From Closterium sp. NIES-65 (lineage: Eukaryota; Streptophyta; Zygnematophyceae; Desmidiales; Closteriaceae): a DNA stretch of 64,000 nt. The translations under genes were made by a program, and so were the position numbers. Shown in pieces: positions 10,930 to 20,869 of the stretch (its first letter is position 1; every line of letters begins with the position of its first letter). Below the pieces are notes generated by a model. It saw nothing but the letters and a program-made list of their open reading frames with translations. It made no database searches and had not been told where the DNA came from. Location of the stretch: the NCBI GenBank assembly GCA_948144175.1, contig CANXME010002275.1, positions 4,215,001 to 4,279,000 on the forward strand. The letters run 5' to 3'.

Positions 10930-11016
10930 GGACCTCCTTAGGGGGAGGGGGCGGTAGTGTAAGGAAAATTCCTTTTCCTTGCTTGGCATCCCCGCTCAAC
11001 GCGTACATCACTGTAG
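10930..11016 (+). repeat. Gypsy purine tract and first part of its 3' LTR
   Basis: A purine-rich tract (GGGGGAGGGGGCGG, about 10941-10954) precedes TGTAAGGAAAATTCC, which I take as the LTR start at 10958. The LTR is interrupted at 11017 by the pol-less copia, continues at 12570-12872, is interrupted again by copia 2 and resumes at 20251. Confidence 0.7.
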
Positions 11017-11202
11017 TGTCAGAATGTTATTGTTCTCTAGCCTGCAGTGGGGTACTCTATAGCGAGCACAACCCCTTTAGGATTTCTTATATGTATCCTG
11101 CTGCTTTCTAGTGAACCTCCTTCCTCTCTTTTGCCCAATTCTCTCTTGCCTAGCTAGGTAAACCCTAGCTATGGCTCCTTTGTTCTAGCTACTATTGTGA
11201 CA
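11017..11202 (+). repeat. 5' LTR of non-autonomous copia
   Basis: This 186-bp LTR runs from TGTCAGAATG to ACTATTGTGACA. It shares the CTGCAGTGGGGTACTCTATAG block with the other copia LTRs. Confidence 0.9.
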
Positions 11203-12378
11203 TACTATCAGAGCTAGTACGCTCCTGGCCTGTGGGCCCACCTGCTTCCGCTGCTATCCTGTCTGTCGCGCGCCCCGTGGCGTGCGACGTTTATTTTCTT
11301 CCCGCCACGTGCTCGAAGCGCATGGCGGTTTTCTGCCCACCGCGCGCTCGGGGCGCGCGGCGGTTTTCTGCCTCACGCGTCACCCCGAGGACCCGCGGGT
11401 CCCTCCCTGTCGACCTTCGTGTCACCCCACAGACCCGCGCATCCCTCGTCGTCGACCGTCGCACCACCCCCGGAGAACCGCGCGTCCACCCCGTCGACCG
11501 TCGCGTCGCCCCTGGGGACCTGCGCGCGCCCCCCGCGATCCCGTTGCGTCGCCCTAGGGACCCGCGCGCGGCCCCCGCCATCCCGGCGCGCCACCCCGTG
11601 GGACCCGTGCGCCGCCTCGTGGACCCGCGTGTCGCCCTGCGGCCCCCCCTCCCCGCACACCTGAGTTCGCTTACCGCACATCCGAGTTCGCTTCCTGCAC
11701 ACTTGTGCACGATTCGCGCACACGTGAGGTCGCTTACCGCACACTCAGGGTATGAGGGTGACGGGTATGGGGGTGGCGGGTATGTGAGCCGTCACCTGCT
11801 CCTCCTCCTCCTCCGTCTCCCACTGCTGCAGCTGCCGCTGAGGGGGGTGGGTGTGTGGAAGCCGAAGGAGTGGTGCTAGGGGGGTGCTGTGGGAGTGGAG
11901 TTAGGGGTGAAGCAGGGGGTATGTGTCAGGGGGGGTGGGACTGTTTGGGGAGGTTGCACGGAGGTTGCCGTCGTGTCGCCAGCAGCACCTATATTCCGGG
12001 GAGTTGCTCCGGTAGCCCAGTCGCAGCCAGCTGTGCCAGTTGCCCGTGGGTCCGTTGCTCGTCTGCCGCTACTTTTAGCCGCGGGGCCAGTTACTCCAGT
12101 AGTCCGGAGCGTTGTTCCGGTAGCCGCTGTGCCAGTGTGACTCCTGTTGCCCGTGTGTCTGCAGCTGCAGCCGTCGCCTCCTATCTCCTCTCCTCTTACA
12201 GTCCCTCCTCCTCCTCCCTTGCCCGCTGTGACTACCACTAGCTTTGCTCATAATTGTGAACTTTAAAGTATTTCTTCTTGTACTTGTGCTCAGAATGTGT
12301 GGTGACATTGTGATCCACCCTGAGCTTGTTCTGCTTTGCTTGCTCTGCTGATTACACCCCACTTTGGCTATGGGGGTG
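11203..12378 (+). other. Internal region of non-autonomous copia; no intact gene
   Basis: The segment is GC-rich with degenerate repeats of the CGTCGACC/CACCCCG type (about 11380-11640), followed by runs such as GTGACGGGTATGGGGG and serine- or alanine-coding repeats. Several frames are open only because of base composition, and no conserved retroelement domain is visible. It probably represents leader sequence plus a small gag or linker remnant. Confidence 0.6.
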
Positions 12379-12564
12379 TGTCAGAATGTTATTGTTCTCT
12401 AGCCTGCAGTGGGGTACTCTATAGCGAGCACAACCCTTTTAGGATTTCTTATATGTATCCTGCTGCTTTCTAGTGAACCTCCTTCCTCTCTTTTGCCCAA
12501 TTCTCTCTTGCCTAGCTAGGTAAACCCTAGCTATGGCTCCTTTGTTCTAGCTACTATTGTGACA
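12379..12564 (+). repeat. 3' LTR of non-autonomous copia
   Basis: This is the second 186-bp LTR, preceded by the purine tract TATGGGGGTG and followed by the duplication TGTAG (12565-12569). Confidence 0.9.
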
Positions 12565-12569
12565 TGTAG

Positions 12570-12872
12570 CACCACAGTCAGCACCGTTACCACTCGCAAC
12601 CCTCGCATCGACAATCCACCCGCCACCTTCGCACGTCGCACCCCGACCTCACGGCTCGGCGAGTAACCCGCGCTCCGGGCCTCCGCTTCGACACTTTTCC
12701 CAACCTCAGTCCCAGGCCCGTTGCGCGACAACCACAGTCCATTACCGTTGTTGGGCTGAAAAAGCCCTTAAGGATCTTTGCAGAGGATAACTCTGGGTAG
12801 GATATTTGTAATAGCGGAAGCGTTTAATGAAGTTTGTGAACCGACCTTGCACTAGTGTGTGAGAGCAAAGTG
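12570..12872 (+). repeat. Gypsy 3' LTR, middle part
   Basis: This is sequence between two nested copia insertions. Because both insertions have matching target duplications, it must originally have joined 11016 on the left and 20251 on the right. It contains no gene. The AAGTG duplication of copia 2 occupies 12868-12872. Confidence 0.65.
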
Positions 12873-13002
12873 TGTGAAACAATTGAACAGGAATGGAATG
12901 ACTAAGTCAGAGTTGGGTACAAATACAACCCTAGAAAGCTGTACCCCATATGTGCTACCCCACTATAGCCTACAAACATGCATCAGCTATAATACTCTGA
13001 CA
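12873..13002 (-). repeat. Copia 2 LTR (3' LTR)
   Basis: The LTR runs from TGTGAAACAATTG to TACTCTGACA. The adjoining CACCCCCATAGG reads on the sense strand as the purine tract CCTATGGGGGTG. Confidence 0.92.
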
Positions 13003-13213
13003 CACCCCCATAGGCTAAGTGGGGGAGAACAAGGGGTCACAAGACCAGTCAAGCAAAGCAAAGCAAAGCAAGCTCAGGGTGGATCACAAAGTCACCACAC
13101 AGTTCGAGCACAAGAGCAGGGCCAGAGGCCAGTTCACATGCAGGAGTACAGACATATATATAAAACTAGACAAGCAAGAGCACGTATATATATATGTCAC
13201 AGCACAAGTGAAG

Positions 13214-16200
13214 TCAAGAGGAGAGCAAGTGAGGCAAGACAGGTACAAGACCCAGCTGGGTGCAAAAGCGCTGATGGTCACAAGGCGCGAGTGCCTTGGT
13301 GAACACATCAGCAGTGTTGGCCTCAGAGGCCACGTACGCAAGTCGCAACTGACCACGCTACTGCAGCTCACGAGCAAGGAAGTAGCGGAGAGCAATGTGC
13401 TTCGTTCTGTGCTCCAAGCGCTGCTCTCGAGACAAGGCCAGCATGGCCTTGTTGTCTACGTACAGCACTGGAGGAGAACGAGGCGGCTCTCCAAGGTCAG
13501 TCAGTAGGTAGGTGAGCCAGCGAAGCTCCTGTGCAGCCATGGCCCCGGCGTAGATCTCAGCCTCACAACTGGAGCCGAGAACCGAAGACGAGCGAGTAGA
13601 CCGCCACGAGACAGAGCCGGAACCAAGGCTGAAGGTGTAACCCTGTGACGACCGCTGCGTAGCCTGGTCGTCAGCCCAAGAAGCGTCCGCGTGGCCGGTA
13701 AGGACCACTGGACTCCGCCCTCCAAGCACTAGCCCCATGCCCGACGTACTGCACAGGTAGCGCAATACCCTCTTCGCTGCAGCCATGTGCTCCGGTCTGT
13801 GTCTCCCAGGAGCAACATAGCGTGCAAGAATGCTAAGAGGGTATGCAAGGTCAGGTCGTGTGCAGGTCATCAGGTACATGAGGCAGCCAACAAGCTCTGC
13901 ATACGGACCACTCGACTCTACGGACTCATCCGAAGGCAGAGCGGAGAGTGAGTGGCGACTAGGCAGAGGAGTGGCCTGAGGCGAGGAGTACGTGAAGCCG
14001 AAGCGCTGAAGGACCTGCTGCACCATGTGTGACTGAGTCAAGGTAATGGTGCGGCGTGCTCTGTCCCGAGTGATCTGCAAGCCAAGGTAGCTGCGCAGTT
14101 CACCCAGGTCTGTGCACGTGTGTCTCTTCAGCAGCTCGGACTTCACGTAGGCGAGTCCAGCAGTGTCCGCTGTGGCAAAGACCAAGTCGTCGACGTACAC
14201 GAGGATGTAGAACAGCGGCAGGGAAGTGTCGGTGCGAAGAAACAGCGACGGGTCAGCAGTAGAAGGAGCAAACCCAAGAGCCGCAAGCGTAGTCCTCAGT
14301 GTGTCGTGCCACTCACGCGGTGCCTGGCGGAGACCGTAGACTGGCCGTCGGAGGCTCCACTGGGTGCCAGGAGGGAAAGTCCCAGTGAAGCCAGGTGGAC
14401 GGCGAAGCCAGATCTCCTCGTGCAGGCTACCCTGCAAGAACGCAGTGCTGAAGTCGAGAGAGTGAAGCTCGTAGTCGCGCTGAGCGGCTATGTGCAGCAG
14501 CACCCGAAGAGTAGTCATCTTCGGGGTGGGAGAGAAGGTCTGAAAGTAGTCAACTCCCTGCCGCTGACTGAAGCCACGAGCAACGTACCGTGCCTTGAAG
14601 ACAGGTGGAGAGCCTGGCGGCCGCTTCACCCTGAAGATCCACATGCCACTGACGATGTTCGCCCCAGGAGGGGGAACCGCGTCAACGTAGGTGCCTGTGG
14701 ACTTCCAGGAAGCCATCTCTGCATCCATAGCTGCCTGCCACTGAGAGGAGTAGGGACCCTCTACGGCCTCCGCGTAAGAACGCGGAGTCGGGATGTCTAG
14801 TGCATCCGGGTCTCCCTCAGGGGCAAGCAGTACAGACGCGAGATGAGGTGAAGCAGCCGCTAGACACTGTAACTCCTCCTGCCTGTCCTCTAGGACGTCC
14901 GTGCCAAGAGCACACTCACCCCCGACGGACGGAGGACAGACAGACGCAGACTCAGCAACAAGACTAGCAGCGTAGTCGAGACGACAGCGAGCAGCAAAGT
15001 CGACGAGCTCAGCGACAAGGGCAGACGCAGCAGTGGACTCAAACGAGGGGTCAGTGACGACAGTAGCAAGGAGACGCGTGACAGTAGGACTGGCAGCACG
15101 AAGAGAGTCCGACTCAGGGTCGGCAAGCGCAGGAAGAGAGGACTCAGGAGGAGAAGGCAAAGGGGCACGCAGAGGAGCAGTGGACGGACGCAAAGACATC
15201 CGGTGCGTGCCAGGGACAGGAGGAGGACGCTGACGCGAACTGCGACCACTAGCGCGAGCAGCACAAACAGGCGACGCGGGACGAGACGCAGGCTCACGAC
15301 GCTCAGCAAGACCTCCAGTAGGACCAGTGTAAGGAGAGGGAGCAGGCAGTGGAGAGGAAGGCTCCAGTAGGGACTGCGACTGGACAGGTGGTGGACCCTC
15401 TACTAGAGGAGAAAGACCAAGAACCTGCTGCAGGAGCGGAACGAAGTACGACCGAGGCCGCGCGGCAGCTCCAGACTCAGCAGGGACAGCACCACCACCC
15501 TCAGCGACAGCACCAGCGCCACCCACACCTCCAGCGGCAGGACCAACAACAGTAGGCTCAGCACCAACGCCCTCAGCAGCTCCAGCTCCAGGAGGACCCG
15601 CAGGTCCAGCAGCTCCGGGACCGGCAGCACCCGCACCCTCGACGGTCGAAGAAGCTCCAGCTCCAGCTCCAGCAGCACCTCCAGACGCAGCAGCACCTCC
15701 AGACGCAGCAGCACGCCTCCAGCGGCGAGCGAACCACTCGCGCAGCTCCTGTGGAGAGAGGGGCTCCCGGCGAGACGCAGCAGCAGGAGAAACCCCAGGC
15801 TCAGCAGCTCCAGACGCAGCACCCCCAGGCTCAGCAGCTCCCAGCACAGCACCCCCAGGCTCAGCAGGTCCCGACCCAGCATCCCCAGAACTAGCACCTC
15901 CAGGCACAGCACCCCCCGGCTCAGCACCCCCAGGCTCCGCACCCTCCGCAGTAGCACCCTCAGGCCCAGCACCCCCAGCAGTAGCACCCCCAGGCTCAGC
16001 ACCCCCGCGCACAGCACCCCCATAGTCAGCACCCCCAGGCTCAGCACCCGCAGCAGCACCAGAGTCACCAGTAACCTCGACCGGGTCAACGGCGTCTACC
16101 TGGGACACACCTGAGGGGGCAGGAACCTGAGGGGGGAGGGGGTCTACCGGGGGGGGAACCGGCACAAGGAAGTCCGGGGGAGGGGGGAGGGAAGGAGTGC

Positions 16201-19134
16201 GGTAGGGGAAGAGACGGTAGAAGGGGACTGACTCGTCGAACGTGACGTCCTGGGAGGACAGAACACGACGAGAGGACGGGTGGTAAAACTGCCACCCTGG
16301 GGCGTCAGTGGGGAAGCCAAGGAAGACACAGGGAGCAGCACGAGGGGACAGCTTGTCCGCAGACAAGTCGCGGACAAACGCCCGAGATCCCCAGACACGG
16401 AACACAGACGCATCGCCAACCTTCCCCGTCCACAGCAAGGCTGGGGACATCGCAGGCCGAGAGACCCGGGGGTGAAGGTTGAGCTGATGCGCCGCGTACC
16501 TCACCGCAAACGGCCACAGAAAATGGGGGGCAGCCGCATGCATCATGGACGTACGAGCGACATCCATGACCATGCCAATGCGGCGCTCAGCAATCCCATT
16601 TTGCTGTGGTGAGTCCGGAAGCGTGAAGGTCTGGCAGATCCCCCGTGCACGACAGTAGTCCCGCAGAAGGCGAGAAGAGAACTCTCCGCCTCTGTCCGAG
16701 TGCAGACGCAGAACAGGAAAGTCCGAGCCAAAGCTCTTCCTGAGCTGGAGACGAGCCGCGCGGATCTAGTCGATCAGCACCTCAGTGACCACACCCTTGC
16801 TGCGCAAGGGGAGGACTGTGGTGTAACGCGAGTAGTCGTCAACCACCAACAGGAAGTAGCGCTCGTAACCCTGCCCACGGACGGGGGCTGGGCCCCACCC
16901 ACCATGTGAAGCGTCTGCAGGGGAGCCTCTGTCGGGGGGAAGTGGGAGGAGTGAGGAGTAGCCCGGAGGCGACCCTCGACACAGGGGACACAGGAAGGTC
17001 CTGGCCCGGAGGGGAGAGGAGGGAGAGACTGGGGAAGACCAGAGACAAGGACACGGGAAGCCATGCTCCGAAGACGGGGCAAGGAGGGGTGGCCAAGACG
17101 GTGGTGCCACAGGAGAGTCTCGTGAGACAGAAGGCGACAAGAACAGGGGGCAGACTCAGGACCTGACCGGGACGCAGCAGCAAGCACCTGACCCGACGCA
17201 GCCACCTGACCAGACGCAGGGACAGGAGGAGACTCAACGGTCAGGGTGTAGAGACTCGACCCCGGCCGACGCGAGAACGTGGCCAGGTGTCGGCTTGTGC
17301 GTGCCTCCGTGCAGTGGGTCACCCGCTGACTCGCAGGAGTGAACTGGTGAACCCCCACATCCTGCAGGTCCGCTCCACTCACCAAGTTCGTAGAGAACGA
17401 GGGAAGGTACAGACCAGACAGGGTGCCCGAAGGGGCAGCCGGACACGGGAGGACAGTGGAGAAGTGAGACAGGACAGGACCCCCAGAGGGGTCAGCAAGG
17501 GAGACCGCAACCGGCCGGCCGAGCGGCGTAAGGGTAGTGCGGTCTCGAAAGAAGGAGCGAGAAGCCCCGGAGTCAAGTGTGAAAGTGAGGGAGGACGAGG
17601 ACGACGCAGTACCTGAGAGCGCAGTCTCACCAGTACCTGAGAGCACAGACGCACTGGCACCTAGAGCAGCATCCTCACAAGCACCTAGCGCAGCAGTACC
17701 AATGCCCGGGTCGGGCTGGAAACAACGGTAACCCTCATTCTCCTCACTATAATCCACAGCATACATAGCAGCAAGGATAGCATCAAAATCAAGATCAAAG
17801 ATCGCTACACCAGCCCTTAGAAGCTCATCCCAGCGAGGGATCTCACTAGCCCCAGGGAACTGCTGACGCCAAGCGTCCGTCAGGCGGCCAAAGCAGCGCT
17901 GGGTGGCGTGGGCACCCCCACACTGCTCACCCGCGCGGTCGCCGGAACGAAGAACGTAGGTGCAGGGACCAGTACCCCCACCCCTCTGACGCCCAGCGTA
18001 CCACTCACGAAGCTGCTGAGGCGGAGGGATGTCCCGCGAGCGCTGCTGCTGCTGCCGCTGCAAGCGCTGGCCACCACCACCGCCGCTACGCTGCTGGGTA
18101 CCACCTCGACCAGCTCCACCTCCTCCACCACCACCGCCTCCTCCGCTGCCGCCTCCACCGCCTCCACCTCCGCCGCCTCCACCTCCGCCGCTGCCTCCAC
18201 CACCACCGCTGGCACCACCACCACCGTCTCCGCCGCTGCTGCCACCACCACCACCACCCCCGCCACTAGTCCCGCCGCCACCCCCACTCCCTCTGCCGCC
18301 ACCGCCGCCACCGCCACCGCCCCCTCCAGCTCCACCCGCGCCCTTGCCCCCCTTGCCCTTGCTGGAGCGACGTCTCCCACTAGGGGTAGACGCCGCGCCG
18401 ACTGACTCAAGACCAAGCAGGTCGGCAGCAGCAGCAGAGGCAACAGAGGGCAGCAAGGGGGAAGGAGAGCACCCCTCAAAGATGGGGGTGCGAGGGTCAC
18501 CACGAGAAGCACCTACAGCGACTATGCTCTTCTCCGCTGCGAGGAGGGCCTTCTCGAGGAGGTCGACGGTGAGGGTGGTGGGACAGACTGCGAGAAAGTG
18601 GTCCCTGACGACGCGAAGGGAGTCAGGGAGGCGCGCGACTACGTAGTAGAGAGCGATGTACATGGGGGGTGGGTTCTTAGCGCAGAACTCAGCAGGAAGG
18701 GCGGCGCGGTAGCGAGTGTCACTAGTGCGGAGGTGCGTAATGAGGTCAGCGACAGTGGGAAAGGCAGAGAGGTCAGGAAAGAGGTAGGGAATCATGAGAC
18801 GGCTCAGTGCAGCAGTGGCAGGGGAGGAGTAGCGCGCAACTACAGCGTCGTACAAGGTCTGAGCACTCTTGTACTGACTAAAGTGCGCACGCTCAGAGGT
18901 AGGGAGGTGGCGACGCACAGCAAGACGTGCAGCAGCATCGCGGGTGGCCCACTGAGAGCGGACAGTGGGATCAGCATCAGCAGCAGGAGCAGGAGAGGCG
19001 CCAGAGGTGAGGTCAAAGAGAGAAAGGTCGTCAGCCCTGTCGCACTGTAAGAACAGCTGTAGATCGTCTAACCAGACCTCAAAATCAATGGCGCGACCCT
19101 CAGCGTCAAAAGCTAGGACACTAGGGGTAGCCAT
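13214..19134 (-). pseudogene. Copia 2 gag-pol polyprotein, near-intact but broken
   Basis: I chose the ATG at 19134 (MATPSVLAFDAEG) because it aligns with the start of copia 1. Domains in order are: gag; a very long glycine-rich tract (about 18100-18350); a C-x13-C-x3-H-x4-C finger; protease with DSGAS; integrase with HHRLGH, VPC and HSDRGGEF; a GGAEPGGA-repeat linker; reverse transcriptase with an intact YVDD; and RNase H ending TADVFTKAL. The frame is broken by a net 1-base deletion near 16905, a TAG near 16764-16766 at a conserved Trp position, and a TAG at about 13358-13360 at a conserved Gln position. Catalytic residues are otherwise preserved, so inactivation looks recent. Confidence 0.93.
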
Positions 19135-20115
19135 GGCGACGACAGCGACGCAGTGCAAGCAGTAGGGAAAGAGCTCGCAGTGTCAGTGGGACTGTGCTCA
19201 CCAGGCAGGGCAGGTCGTGCAGCTCTGCAGAAAGGCGGCTCAGCGACCGGGCGGCTCGGGTGCACAGCGGCTCGGCTCCCGGGCGGCTCGGCGGCAGGGC
19301 GGCTCGGGTGCAGGGCGGCTCGGCTCCCGGGCGGCTCGGCCGCAGGGCGGCTCGGGTCCCGGGCGGCTCGGCGTTGGGCGGCTCGGCTCCCGGGCGGTTC
19401 GGCTGCTGGGGCGGCTCTGCTGCTGGGGCGGCTCGGCCGGGAGATGCAGGGGCGGGGCCGTCAGGTGCAGCGGCGGGTCGACCGGTGCAGCGGCGGGCCG
19501 GCAGGTGCAGCGGCGGGGCCGTAGGGTGCAGCGGCGGGCCGACCAGGTGGGGCGGCGGGCCGTAGGGTGCAGCGGCGGGCCGGCAGGTGCAGCGGCGGGG
19601 CCGTCAGGTGAAGCGGCGGGCCGCTGGGTGCAGCGGCGGGCCGGCAGGTGCAGCGGCGGGCCGGCAGGTGCAGCGGCGGGGCCGTCAGGTGAGGCGGCGG
19701 GCCGTAGGGTGCAGCGGCGGGCCGTAGGGTGCAGCGGCGGAGCCGGCGGTGGGGCCGCGTCAGTGGAGGCGGCGGGGCCGCGTCAAGCAGGCGGCGGGGC
19801 CGCGACGAAGCGGGCGGCAGGGCCGCGTCAGAGCCGGCGGCGGGGCCGCGTCAGTGGAGGCGGCGGGGCCGCGTGAAGCAGGCGGCGGGGCCGCGACGAA
19901 GCGGGCGGCAGGGCCGCGTCAGAGCCGGCGGCGGGGCCGCGCCAAGCAGGCGGCGGGGCCGCGATCAGGAGGGGTGGCGGGGCCGCGTCTGAGGGACAGC
20001 GGGGCCGCGAGGGAAATGGCGACCCGAGGGGTCGCTAAAAAAAAAGGCGCGCCTCGGGGCGCGCTTCGGTGGGCCCTAAAAAAAACGGTCCTAAGGAAGG
20101 ACCCGCTCTATACCG
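19135..20115 (-). repeat. Copia 2 GC-rich repeated leader and primer site
   Basis: The leader has three repeat blocks: GGGCGGCTCGG units (about 19230-19440), GGTGCAGCGGCGGGCCG units of roughly 17-30 bp (19450-19740), and GGCGGCGGGGCCGCG units (19740-20000). GGGCCC (20071-20076), a 6-bp stem (20087-20092 with 20098-20103) and a primer site lie beside the LTR. The long frames open across it are products of GC-rich repetition, not genes. Confidence 0.8.
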
Positions 20116-20245
20116 AGTGAAACAATTGAACAGGAATGGAATGACTAAGTCAGAGTTGGGTACAAATACAACCCTAGAAAGCTGTACCCCATATGTGCTA
20201 CCCCACTATAGCCTACAAACATGCATCAGCTATAATACTCTGACA
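20116..20245 (-). repeat. Copia 2 LTR (5' LTR)
   Basis: This 130-bp LTR is identical by eye to 12873-13002 apart from its first base (A instead of T). The duplicated AAGTG follows at 20246-20250. Confidence 0.92.
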
Positions 20246-20250
20246 AAGTG

Positions 20251-20630
20251 GACTGAATTAAACAAGCAAATACAAGGTTTTATATAAGAGTACAGGGAAT
20301 ACGAATGGATAGATAACTGTATTTGCTGTTGCGATTCGATACAGTGCGACTCGGGCAACTGCTCTGTAACGAGTCAGTTGTGTGTCCTTAACTGTCGCGC
20401 TGTAATTGTCGAGTCAAAGGTCGCTGACCTTTGACTTTCCCGTAACCTCCAGGCGGTTACCCTAACCTCCGAGGTTTGACTCGATGCTTCGATTCGGACT
20501 GCTTCGCTATTGTTTCCAACAACCGTTACCACTGTAGTTTCGCTATATATTCTTTGCTCATGCCTTCGCTCATTGGACTCTTGCTTCGTTAGTACAATTC
20601 GCGTTCGTTCACTCAATTGCACTCGAAACA
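20251..20630 (+). repeat. Gypsy 3' LTR, last part
   Basis: This continues the gypsy LTR after copia 2. It contains a TATATAAG box at 20281-20288, a candidate core promoter for the element. I place the end at the CA of CTCGAAACA (20630), but the other gypsy LTR is outside the window, so the boundary is uncertain. No gene is seen, and the following stretch to 20869 looks like the 3' flank of the next gene. Confidence 0.5.
20281..20288 (+). promoter_or_regulatory. Candidate TATA box in gypsy LTR
   Basis: TATATAAG lies within the LTR and is oriented like the element. The assignment rests only on match to a TATA consensus and position. Confidence 0.4.
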
Positions 20631-20869
20631 GTGAGCATGTGTGAACCGTTTGCACGCTCTCGATATCTTTTCATTTGAAAGCTCTAAGTCCAAAAAGAAG
20701 GTTCTAGGTGTTTCGCAAATATGTTTTGATCAAGGCCTTCATTACCCATTCCCACCAGGCCTAGAGTCACATGAATGTGCTGCATCACTAAACCTTTGCA
20801 TGGATATGGAGTAATTTTAACAAGAGGTACGTTACTCACCATTTCCAGTTTCTTTCACAGACAAAACTT

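Larger units (their letters stand above)
11017..12564 (+). mobile_element. Non-autonomous, pol-less copia deletion derivative
   Basis: This 1.55-kb element has two 186-bp LTRs (11017-11202 and 12379-12564) that differ at about one position, and is flanked by TGTAG on both sides (11012-11016 and 12565-12569). The 5' LTR is followed by a TACTATCAGAGC primer-like site and GTGGGCCCACC, as in the other copias. The end of the internal region (GTGATCCACCCTGAGCTTG then TATGGGGGTG) matches the 3' end of the copia at 42110-49092. Protease, integrase, reverse transcriptase and RNase H are all absent, so it would need enzymes supplied by a relative. Confidence 0.88.
12873..20245 (-). mobile_element. Full-length Ty1/copia element, minus strand (copia 2)
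   Basis: This 7.37-kb element has 130-bp LTRs (12873-13002 and 20116-20245) flanked by AAGTG (12868-12872 and 20246-20250). By eye the LTRs differ only at the first base, so the insertion is probably the youngest here. The layout matches copia 1: purine tract, RNase H, reverse transcriptase, integrase, protease, gag, GC-rich leader, stem-loop and primer site, reading left to right on the + strand. It splits the gypsy 3' LTR. Confidence 0.95.

Noticed and set aside
11232..11879. 215-codon plus-strand ORF as a gag gene
   Set aside because: Its translation is Arg/Pro repeat sequence in the leader of the non-autonomous copia, with no gag or finger motif.
19153..20120. Several long plus-strand ORFs rich in Gly, Arg and Ala
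   Set aside because: They are antisense to the copia 2 leader and result from GC-rich tandem repeats.
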